From positions 115,667,547 through 115,731,546 of the forward strand of contig CM051455.1 in NCBI GenBank assembly GCA_028274465.1: DNA of 64,000 nucleotides, written 5' to 3'. Source of the DNA: Plantago ovata (taxonomy: Eukaryota; Streptophyta; Magnoliopsida; Lamiales; Plantaginaceae). The first letter of the stretch is position 1. The number at the start of each line of letters is the position of its first letter. The translations under genes were made by a program, and so were the position numbers. Shown in pieces: positions 55,103 to 64,000 of this stretch. The notes under the pieces are model-generated. The model did no database searches, was not told the origin of the DNA, and saw only the letters and a program-made list of their open reading frames with translations.

Positions 55103-56521
55103 ATGAAGAAATTCATCAGTAAGGAAATTGAAAGGCGAAAAGCAAAAGAGAAGCTGAAAAAGCATCTTGGTAATAACTACCATAAGTACAAGAATGATAC
55201 CAGCTCGCTGAACAAGCAAGCTCAGCAAGCTACATCATCAGAAGAACCAGCAGTTGGAAATGATCTATGTTTTTACTGCAAAAAGCCTGGACACTTCAAA
55301 GCTAATTGCCCTTTGCTGAAAGGCAAATCTGCTGAAAAGAAGAAGAAGTTCAAAAGAGCTTTCATTGCTGAAGAAAAGAAGAAGCTTCAAGCAAAAATCG
55401 ATGCATTGTGCATTGAGACAAGCTCCGAAGACAGTGAGGATGAAAGTTCAGACACCAACGATGAAGAAGCCACTCTAGACGTGGAGATTGGCAAAGAAGT
55501 GTGTGGAATAGTTATGGAAGCTTATCCAGATGTGTCGAACTACGAATTCTGCCTCATGGCCGGTCAGGTAAATAATTCTACCTCTGACTCAGATTCAGAA
55601 AGTGAAGACGAGATTGACCTTGACAAGATTCAAGGAGAAATTGAAAGATTTGAGAAAACTCTCAGCAAACAGCAAGAGAAACTTCAACTTGCTGAAACTC
55701 TGACCAAGAAAACTACTGAAAAGTACGTTTTGCTGAAGGAAGAGACAGAAGAAAAGGATGCTGAAATAAGGCGTCTTAAGAAGTTGATTGCTGAGGCTGC
55801 AGAGAAAAATTCTCAAATGGCATTAGAATTAGAAGAGTATCAGTCCTCAATTCTAAAGTTACTTGCTGAAATCCAAGAAATGAAAAAGATGAAAATCAAT
55901 TTCAAATCCTATGTGGAAGCAAGTAATACGCTGACTGAACTAAACTCTTACTTGAGAGATCCATCTCAGAAAGAAGGTTTAGGAGCAACGTGTGAAGGTG
56001 ATAACGTAGAAATCTTGAGAAAAGATAAATCACCTATCTCCTTTGTACGTGCTACTGATAGTAGTCCACCTGTGATCTATCAGTTTGGTCAAACTAAGGT
56101 TGCTGAAACATGCAATCAAGTACCTATGACCATAAAGTCCGCTGTTGCTACTCAAAGTAACAAGACTTTAAAAGGAAAACAGGTTGCTGAGAAGCAAACT
56201 GGAAAGAAAAAGAATGCCGTGAAGCATTCCGCCAAACAAATTGCTGAAAAGCAAGTTGTTAAGTCTAAAGGCAAGATTACCAAAAGTAATCAGAAGTCCT
56301 TTGCTGACAAACCTGAATCAAGTAAGGTTGCTGAAGCTAAAGCTCAGCATTCTCCAAAGAGCGGACTCGGTTTCAAAACCAAGCAAAGTCAACTCTTTCA
56401 TGAGTATAAGCAAAGTCAGCAAAGATACTTCAAAGAGATGAAGAAAACCAAGCCTAAGAGTTCTGAAAAGACTCCCAATGCTAGGACTAGAAGGAACCTT
56501 GCTAGAAAAGAACTTACTTAA
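55103..56521 (+). CDS. copia gag, N-terminally truncated
   Basis: 472 codons. The nominal ATG is internal: the UBN2-type domain that should precede is absent. Residues ~50-70 hold the CCHC knuckle CFYCKKPGHFKANC, which binds genomic RNA. There follow an acidic stretch (~110-185), a long coiled coil (~190-280) and a Lys-rich tail with repeated VAEKQ / IAEKQ segments (~340-470). The extended C-terminal coiled-coil/basic tail is typical of Sirevirus gag. Frame is intact. Confidence 0.82.
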   Translation: MKKFISKEIERRKAKEKLKKHLGNNYHKYKNDTSSLNKQAQQATSSEEPAVGNDLCFYCKKPGHFKANCPLLKGKSAEKKKKFKRAFIAEEKKKLQAKIDALCIETSSEDSEDESSDTNDEEATLDVEIGKEVCGIVMEAYPDVSNYEFCLMAGQVNNSTSDSDSESEDEIDLDKIQGEIERFEKTLSKQQEKLQLAETLTKKTTEKYVLLKEETEEKDAEIRRLKKLIAEAAEKNSQMALELEEYQSSILKLLAEIQEMKKMKINFKSYVEASNTLTELNSYLRDPSQKEGLGATCEGDNVEILRKDKSPISFVRATDSSPPVIYQFGQTKVAETCNQVPMTIKSAVATQSNKTLKGKQVAEKQTGKKKNAVKHSAKQIAEKQVVKSKGKITKSNQKSFADKPESSKVAEAKAQHSPKSGLGFKTKQSQLFHEYKQSQQRYFKEMKKTKPKSSEKTPNARTRRNLARKELT

Positions 56522-59500
56522 AAGTATGTTCAGCAAAAAGGTCAACAGAGCAAGACACCACATCAGAAAGTGGATTTGACCAGCACGAGTCAAAAGTCTT
56601 TCAGCTCAAAACCTCCTAGTTCCTAAGCAAGTAGAAAACAAGTCAAAGTTGAAAAACTTCAGACTTGGGTTTCCACTGGACGCATTCTTGAACATGTTAA
56701 TGGACATCCCTCATTGGATAATTAACTTGTTTGCTCTTGATTGTGCAGACTACAGCCACGGAGACAAACGATGCAATCTGGCACTTTGATAGTGGTTGTG
56801 GAAAGCACATGACGGGCAACAAGAATAACCTTATAAACTATAGACGGTGGTCTAAAGGTCCAATAATAAGGTTTGCTGGTGGAGGCTCCGGATCTACAAA
56901 AGGCTATGGTGATGTGAAGTTGGGATGCATAACCATTTCTGGAGTTCTTTATGTCAAAAATCTTAAGTTTAACCTTTTCAGCATGAGTCAATTTGCTGAC
57001 AAAGGATACTTCATCGAAATTAAAAGTGATGAATGTAAACTTGTAGATTTTGAGACTAAAAAGGTTATAATGATTGCAAGAAGATCAGGAGGCTTGTACA
57101 CCGTTGATTGGTCTTCAGCAAACGTTGAAAAATGCCTTGTCTCAGATCATGATTGCCTTGCTGAAAAAGCATGGTTATGGCATAAACGAACAAGTCATCT
57201 AAACTTCAAGATGCTGAATAAGCTGTCTAAAAAGGCACTTGTAGTTGGATTACCTAGGGTTACTTTTAAGAAGGATGGTGTTTGCAATGCATGTCAGCAA
57301 GGAAAGCAAACCAAATCTTCTTTCAAGAACAAGGCAGTACCGTCAACTACAAAACCTTTACAACTCTTACACATGGACTTGTTTGAATCTTCTTCAACAG
57401 CTATGCTGGTAAGAAGTATGGTCTAGTCGTGGTAGATGACTATTCAAGATTCACTTGGGTAGTATTCATCAAGCACAAATCTGAAACCAAGACTGAAATA
57501 CCTAACTTGCTGAATAAGCTTGAAGTCATGAAAAATGACAAGGTAAGAGTCATAAGGACGGATCATGGTACTGAGTTTGTAAACCAGTACATAACTGAAT
57601 ATTGTACCTCCAAAGGTATTCAACATCAGTTATCCTCAGTAAGGACACCACAGCAAAATGGTGTTGCTGAACGGAAGAATCGTACCCTGAAAGAAGCCGC
57701 AAGAACAATGCTTGCTGACACTGAGATAAGTGAGGCTTACTGGGTTGAAGCGATTAATACCGCCTGCTATACTCAGAATAGATGTTTGATTACTAAGGAA
57801 TACAACAAAACTCCTTATGAATTGTTTGTTGGAAGACCTCCTAACATCACTCATCTAAGAGTATTTGGTTGCAAGTGTTTCGTTCTTAACAATGGTAGAG
57901 AATACCTAAGAACATTTCAACCAAAGGCAGACGAAGCGATATTTCTTGGCTACTCCTTGCATAGTAAAGCTTACAGAGTTTACAACAAAAAGGCACAAAA
58001 GATTGAAGAATCTGTGCATGTTGTATTCTACGAAAAGACACAAGGTGTGCCTGCTGAAGAAGAAATATCAGAATGTATGAAAAAGCTAATCATACATGAG
58101 CAAAGAACTGAATCTGATGCTAGGCAAATCAAGTCAATTGAACTAAATGATGATTCTGACAATGATTCTCCTCCCCCGAGTCATGACAAGATAAATATAG
58201 TTCACGACAAAGAATTTCCAGCAAAAGATGCGGTTGCTCCGGAAGTTGCTGAAATTACGCAATCTCCAGTGCCTGCTGATGAAGTACCTCAACCCAGCAA
58301 TGCTGAGAAAGCAGTTGCTGACAATCAAATCTCAGCAGAGACACAAATTCCCAGTAGTACTGAACAAGTACATACTGAAGAGTCACATGCTGATGAGCAA
58401 ACGTATCCTGATCCAACAAACAGGAAACCTGTTAATAAATGGATTAGAGATCATCCCTCTACGATATGATTGGCGATATTAATAAACGCCAAGTGACTAG
58501 ATCCAAAGCTACTCAAGGACTTGTTGAAGAAGCAACTGTCGTAGAAGTAGAATCTTTATTCTCTTGCTTTGTTTCAGAAATTGAACCTAAAACCATAGAA
58601 GAAGCTTTGAAGCATTCTGAATGGATAAAGGCAATGCAAGAAGAATTGGATCAATTTGAAAGAAACAAAGTCTGGAAACTTGTGCCACTTGCTGAAAATA
58701 AGAAAGCTATTGGTACAAAGTGGGTGTTCAGAAACAAGTTGAGCGAGTCTGGTGAAGTAACAAGAAACAAAGCACGCTTAGTTGCTCAAGGTTACTGTCA
58801 GACTGAAGGATTGGACTATGATGAGTCTTACGCTCCAGTTGCAAGATTGGATGCAATTAGGCTTTTCTTGGCCTTTGCTGCTCACAATGACTTCATTGTT
58901 TACCAAATGGATGTTAAGAGTGCATTCTTAAATGGTGAACTTGCTGAAGAAGTCTACCTAGAACAACCCCCTGGCTTTGAACTTCCCTCAGAAACCAAGA
59001 TGGTATATAAGCTTCAGAAAGTTGTATATGGTCTAAAGCAAGCACCAAGAGCATGGTATGATACCTTAGCTAAGTTCTTGCTGGAAAATGGTTTCAAGAA
59101 AGGTGAAGTTGACAAAACTCTTTTTACCATGAACCATGATGGTAAATTAATCTTAGTTCAAATTTATGTGGATGACATAATTTTTGGATCTAAGGACAAG
59201 CAACTTTGTGATGATTTTGCCAAACTCATGACAAATAAGTTTGAAATCAGTATGATGGCAAAATTGAATTATTTCCTAGGGTTGCAAGTCAAGCAACTCA
59301 AAGATGGAATATTCATAAATCAAGCAAAGTATGCGAAAGAAATGCTCATAAAGTTTAGGATCAAAGAGGATGAAAAACCTGAAAAGATCCCTATGAGTGT
59401 TGGTACCATATTGGGCTATACTAAAGAGGACAAAAGTGTTGAAGAACACAAGTATAGGAAGCTCATTGGTTCCTTGTTGTATTTAACAGCAAGTAGACCT

Positions 59501-60112
59501 GACATTCAGTATGCTGTTTGTGTGTGTGCAAGATTCCAATCGGATCCAAGAGAATCACACTACAAAAAGGCAATTAAAATACTGAAATATGTTAAAGGTA
59601 CAGTCAATGTTGGATTATGGTATCCAAAAGATTCTGGACTTGAATTGGTTGGCTATTCTGATGCTGATCATGGTGGATCAACTCTTGATAGAAAAAGTAC
59701 CTCTGGAACTTGTCAGTTTTTGGGTACTAGATTAATATCATGGTTCAGCAAGAAGCAAACGTGTGTCGCCAATTCATCTACTGAATCTGAATACATTGCA
59801 GCTGGTTGTTGCACAGCTCAAATCCTATGGATTCAGCAACAATTAAGAGATTATGGTATTTCTGCAAAGAAAACACCAATCTTTTGTGATAATACAAGTG
59901 CTATTGCAATTACGCAAAATCCTAAGTTTCACTCTAGGACCAAGCACATTGGTATTAGACATCATTTCATTAGAGATCATGTGGAAAAAGGTGATATTGA
60001 GGTTGTGAAAGTAGGTACTGAAGATCAGCTTGCTAACATCTTTACCAAGCCCCTACCGGATAATAGGTTCGCAATGCTAAGGTATAACCTTGGATTGATT
60101 GAACTACCTTAA
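56522..60112 (+). pseudogene. copia pol (protease, integrase, RT, RNase H)
   Basis: In order: protease with DSGCGKHMTG near 56780; GAG-pre-integrase finger (LWHKRTSHLNF, CNACQQGK); integrase core with LLHMDLF, RTDHGTEFV and NGVAERKNR; RT with [41 protein letters not shown] and catalytic YVDDI near 59170; RNase H ([35 protein letters not shown]). The frame is broken at 56522-56730 (protease start), near 57400 and near 58460, so the polyprotein cannot be made from this copy. RT-RNase H alone is a clean 548-codon frame. Confidence 0.9.
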
Positions 60113-60880
60113 TAAAGGATACACTTGGCAGAATGCTGAAACAAGGTATTCAGCAAGCCAAAGTATTCTTGTCCAAAGGACCAAGTCACTGATTTCTTCT
60201 AAGAAATGATAAGTCACAACATGATTGCTGAAACAGGCATTCAGCAAGTAATTCCTTCAAAACAGGTATTTGTTAGGAAACTTGATCACTTGCTGAGACA
60301 GGAACTCAGTAAGTGAAAGAACTTAAGGATTGCTGAGACGGGTACTTAGACAATCAAAAGATACTGAAACAGGTATTCAAGTATCAAAGGAATTTTCTGA
60401 AACGGGAATTCAGAAAAAGAACAAGATCTCATCTCTCAGATTTTACCAAAGGATGTCTCAAAGTGCAAAAAGAATTTACTGATACGGGAAATCAGAAATA
60501 TCTTTTAAACTTAGAAAATATGAGATATCTAAGTAAGGGGGAACTTTCAGCAAGTATCTAGATTGTTAATTCAAACTCGCTGAAAAGATTCTTGTCTATT
60601 TCAGCAAGCAATCTATCCCTTAATACTCGGTAAAATCAATTTGTGACGTTAAGCTGGCACAGATAAACTCGCAATAAATCATGACATGAAATTCAATCGT
60701 GGCCATTGATTTAAAGGAGTTATTAATCTAACGGCTAACAAAACAAAGAGAGAGAGTGCTCTGACGGTTTTAGTTAGTGGGCCACTACGCATTCAATGCA
60801 AAGGCTCCACTATCTCCAGTGTTTCTCTGTTTTACCCTTGTTGAGAGCTCAAATCGATTGAGTTTCTCACACACCAGAGA
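60113..60880 (+). other. copia post-pol non-coding region
   Basis: Contains many GATACGGG/ACAGGTATTCAG-type short repeats (AACAGGTATTCAGCAAG at about 60143 and later variants such as GAAACGGGAATTCAG) and TGCTGAA motifs. No open frame. Such a spaced array after pol may be part of the Sirevirus 3' non-coding signals. Confidence 0.5.
60535..60543 (+). promoter_or_regulatory. Purine tract downstream of pol
   Basis: AAGGGGGAA, the same core as the PPT next to the 3' LTR at 26834. Sireviruses are known for repeated PPTs after pol. Confidence 0.45.
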
Positions 60881-60883
60881 CAC

Positions 60884-60890
60884 TATATAA
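60884..60890 (+). promoter_or_regulatory. Internal TATA box of the copia accessory gene
   Basis: TATATAA in CACTATATAAAGGAG, 138 bases before the ATG at 61022. Spacing fits a transcription start near 60915 and a short 5' UTR, suggesting an LTR-independent promoter. Confidence 0.5.
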
Positions 60891-61021
60891 AGGAGTTAGA
60901 GAAATGACAAAATTCTTTAACTCACATTTCCTTTCTCTGCAATTTCTAGCCTGAAACTACTGTACCTCCGGTCAAAAAGCAAACTATCTCTTTTCGTACA
61001 ATTTCTTGCTCTATATAAGAA

Positions 61022-61227
61022 ATGGCTCCCAAGAGACAGTCATCTAAGTCCTCAAAATCGTCAAAGGTTGACAGTGCTGAAACACGCATTGCTCCGGTGA
61101 CTGCTCCGGTAACTTCTCTGACCCAAGACACAGCGAAAGTTGTGTTGAAAAACGACCGAATCACTGTTAAACCTATGCCTCCGTCATATCTTGACACTGC
61201 AAAGTGTGAGATGTTGATGTTAGTAAT
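61022..61227 (+). CDS. N-terminus of the copia accessory protein, cut by an LTR insertion
   Basis: MAPKRQSSKSSKSSKVDS and about 50 further residues: a basic, Ser/Lys-rich start followed by a TAPVTSLTQ segment. At 61228 the frame runs into a copia LTR. The gene should correspond to the upstream exon(s) of the multi-exon gene at 27191-30438 in the other family member, which lacks this start because its contig ends. Function unknown. Confidence 0.5.
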
Positions 61228-63223
61228 TGTAGGAAATTACCTCTAAGGTTAACGCAGCGGAATTCAAAAAATTCCTACATGGATCGTTGATTGAATGATT
61301 ATTTAACATGCTTCATATAAATGACTTACCCGTTATCCAGCTTCCAGCTTCCATTAATGAATGATCTAATCATGAATTTGTTCTTCAAATAACAATTGAT
61401 GATCTTCTAAAGATTCTGACTGAACTCAGAATAATTCTAAGCTGCCTACGTACCCTCAGGATCAAGTCAAACGTAGCTCAATTCTTCGTTGATGAATTCT
61501 CCATGGATGCTAGGAAATCCATATTCATAATCTACATTAAGCAAAACAAGAAATCTCAAAGATCATAATAAAATGAGAATTAATCAAAGAAGAAAAGAAA
61601 AGAGTTAGAACGAATACAACCGTGTAGAAGAAACCCAAAAGAGAAGAGAGCTCAAAGCCACAACCCTAGCAACACGTTTTTCTCCAGCATTTTTACTATC
61701 CAGCCGCATTTGATGGATATATATGTGTAACACGCATAATATGTTTTACATGGGCCTGGCCCATTCGGCTGGTATGCTAGCTAATGAGATGGAGGTCATG
61801 GGTTCGAAACACATTACTACCAATCATTTTCTTTTGGGCTTTTATCACTTGAACTTTATTCTAAATTGGTTCAAATGTAATTTCTAACTTTAATTAAATT
61901 AAATCTAATTTAATTTAATTATTCTTTTCTTCTTTTATTAATTAAATCTAATTTAATTAATTTACTTTCTAAAAGCATAGATTAATTAAGTCCATTGAAT
62001 TCAATTCAACTTAATTAATTAATTGTATCAAATAGAACATTCTCAATACTATCAAATTAAATATCTATCAATCCAATTGATATTTTATTTAATATAGTAA
62101 TTAAGTTATAAATCTAATTTTAACTTAATTAATGACTTTCATCAAATGAAATGTCCTTGACTATTGTAAATCAAATGTTATCAATTCAATGACATTTAAT
62201 TTACCCTAATGCTTAATCGAGAGAATTATCACCTAGTTGTATATGACCCATAGGCCCTCACATATCAGGCAATGATCAAATCAAGGTCTCAGTGAATATT
62301 CCTAGACAATCATCACTAGACAATACTAATATGTAAGGAACGTTTGTTGAGGAGATACAAACTGCCTGTGATGTAGAGTACTTTGATGATACGGTCCTTT
62401 CATTCTCGAATACTCGAATGAGTCTAGAATATGGATTAGTGTCTATTCCAATAACTCATCCATTGTCTTTCAATCTTCTTAGTCGACCGAGATGATTATG
62501 TCCAAACACCATTTTGACATATATCTTTGCAGTGGCCACTGACTAACGATCGCACTAATATGAGATGTAGAGTATTCTCTCCTTGAATCCATTCGGAGGA
62601 ATGAATCCTGATCTTGGTCCAATCACTCACACCATATGCTTCCTAATATACCCAACGCATGCCGTATCTACCCTACTTTAAGAGTGCAAGCGTTGCGCAT
62701 GGTCAAAGTATATTATTCCACATATGATGTAGTATTGACCTCAAGTCTGAGGACTATTACATCACCCTACAATTCGATACTCCCATAGACACTTAAATAG
62801 AATTTACCAAATGGTTTCTCGGCTGGGCATGCCAACACTCTCCAAAGTGTCCATGTGTCCATCATGAATAATCAAGCTATTCGCAGCAGTGAGAACTACT
62901 ACATCCTCGAAGGATCTGATGCAACACATGCTAGTCTCTATCGCATCATTGATATCCCATATCTCAATGACCATCAACTAGTGGCTAATTTTAGGACTTA
63001 AGTTCTGACACGCAAGCTCCCACTAACTTGGTGATTATCTTTAGTCCTTGGGAACATCTTACAGAATAATTCAAACAACCAAATAATCTATTCAGTAAAT
63101 GTAATGCCAATTGTATTTATGTATGCTTAAATAAATGTAACATAAATAAATACCAATAAGCTGAATGCGGTAAAGTACATATCGTCCTTAATGTTGGTTG
63201 TCTCTAGGACATATATACTTTCA
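61228..63223 (-). repeat. 3' LTR of a third copia element
   Basis: 1996 bp on the minus strand, from TGAAAGTATATATGTCC (63223) to TTACCTAGAGG-type sequence ending CCTACA at 61228. The purine tract CAAGTGGGAGAT just outside 63223 is the PPT, so this is the 3' LTR and the element continues right of the window. Bases 61223-61227 (GTAAT) should be the target duplication. It is nested in the Sirevirus-like element. Confidence 0.8.
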
Positions 63224-64000
63224 ATCTCCCACTTGGCCTAGAGTCAATCACTCATGTGTGTCCAACATTTAGATTCTTGGAATGGCTAACTTGTCTCTCC
63301 AAAGACAAGGTTTTGTGAAAGAATCAGCGTAGTGTCCTCACGGAGAAATTACTTTATTTGTTTATGTTGCAATCTATCAGTAGTTTCCAAACCAATGATA
63401 GTGTCTCAGTAGATCCATGCTAGTATCATAAGATCTTGGTTCCTTTGCATGTGCAGTCGCCTTAGTATAATCGCAATTTCACAATTCGATTACTAACACT
63501 TGGAACTACCCCTTGTTCTTCTAAGAACCTTCTAGCATAATCATACATGACATAGGTTGTTGAATCTATACATCATTAGATCTAATCTAATATGATACTA
63601 TTACTACGATGAATACAAAATTATAATTGCAATAAGTCCAATCATCACATTTATAATGAAGCTTACTACTCATATATTTAGTATATATATAAGCTAAGCT
63701 CCCACTGTCCATGAAATCCGTTGATAATTCTAAGTCACCTTGACTGTTTGATGTATCACATTTGTACATTTTAGGCGATGGTTGCACTATACAACATCGT
63801 GTATATGTACAGAGTTCATACTTCAATAAGACAATCTATTATTGACAGTATAACCATGTGATAATAATAATAGATTCTCCTAGAATTCTATTATTGTTTA
63901 TCAACACATTATTTATTCAAAATAATGAATATCATGAAGAATTTGAATATTCTCTCGAACCTATCCAACAAGGTTTCAATATGAAAATATCCTAGAAACT
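63224..64000 (-). mobile_element. 3' internal region of the third copia element (partial)
   Basis: Begins with the polypurine tract (minus strand, 63224-63240) and continues off the window. It is AT-rich; I see no RNase H coding signature, so this may be a long 3' UTR or a non-coding derivative. Confidence 0.55.

Larger units (their letters stand above)
55032..61227 (+). mobile_element. 5'-truncated Sirevirus-like copia element
   Basis: Gag (C-terminal part), protease, integrase, RT and RNase H, then a long 3' region with a purine tract, an internal TATA box and the start of an accessory gene. It is cut by a copia LTR at 61228. Domain order protease-integrase-RT-RNase H defines Ty1/copia; a long post-pol region with an extra gene suggests Sirevirus. 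Confidence 0.85.

Noticed and set aside
63587-63826. 79-codon frame near the right end
   Set aside because: Low-complexity AT-rich sequence in a copia 3' region; no domain resemblance.

Overview
The window is nuclear DNA of a flowering plant, most likely a eudicot. It carries Ty3/gypsy and Ty1/copia LTR retrotransposons, GT-AG introns, tandem REM-type B3 genes, a MULE transposase gene and an AT-hook exon. Almost everything is transposon or minisatellite; host genes occupy only a few kilobases. Two runs of exactly 100 N (9233-9332, 31377-31476) split it into contig A (1-9232), contig B (9333-31376) and contig C (31477-64000).

Contig A and the first 8 kb of contig B are inverted copies of the 3' half of one Tat-lineage gypsy element: RT, RNase H, a second (archaeal-type) RNase H and integrase, then a spliced gene in ANTISENSE orientation, a hairpin-repeat array and the 3' LTR. 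Contig C starts with the 5' half of the same family, on the minus strand: RT, protease, gag, PBS and 5' LTR. The outer LTRs at 17760-18517 and 36448-37209 face opposite ways, yet differ by only about two substitutions plus a C-tract, carry matching CAATT target duplications, and adjoin the two halves of one host repeat. Contig B therefore appears to be placed in the wrong orientation. Flipping it gives one young element of about 14 kb.

Rest of contig B: an 18-bp minisatellite (18.7-19.5 kb), two tandem B3-domain gene units on the minus strand (19.9-22.5 kb), ~190-bp and 28-bp tandem repeats (22.9-25 kb), and the 3' LTR plus 3' region of a Sirevirus-like copia element (25.2-31.4 kb) with a five-exon extra gene.

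Rest of contig C: a possible AT-hook gene split by a copia gag/LTR remnant (37.9-42.6 kb); 18-bp-unit minisatellite arrays with a conserved ~300-bp spacer (43.1-47.7 kb), interrupted by a small DNA transposon that itself holds a solo LTR; a short GRF-finger/coiled-coil gene convergent with a broken MULE transposase gene (48.2-53.3 kb); a second LTR of the Sirevirus family (53.3-55.0 kb, probably solo) beside a 5'-truncated gag-pol of that family (55.0-61.2 kb); and a further copia 3' LTR inserted in its extra gene (61.2 kb to the end).

The most interesting biology is the two accessory-gene arrangements. The gypsy element carries an antisense four-exon gene with its own TATA box and poly(A) signal, open in both copies apart from one homopolymer slip. 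The copia family carries a sense-strand multi-exon gene with its own TATA box. The copia family also carries a very dense TGCTGAA nucleotide motif in coding and non-coding parts.
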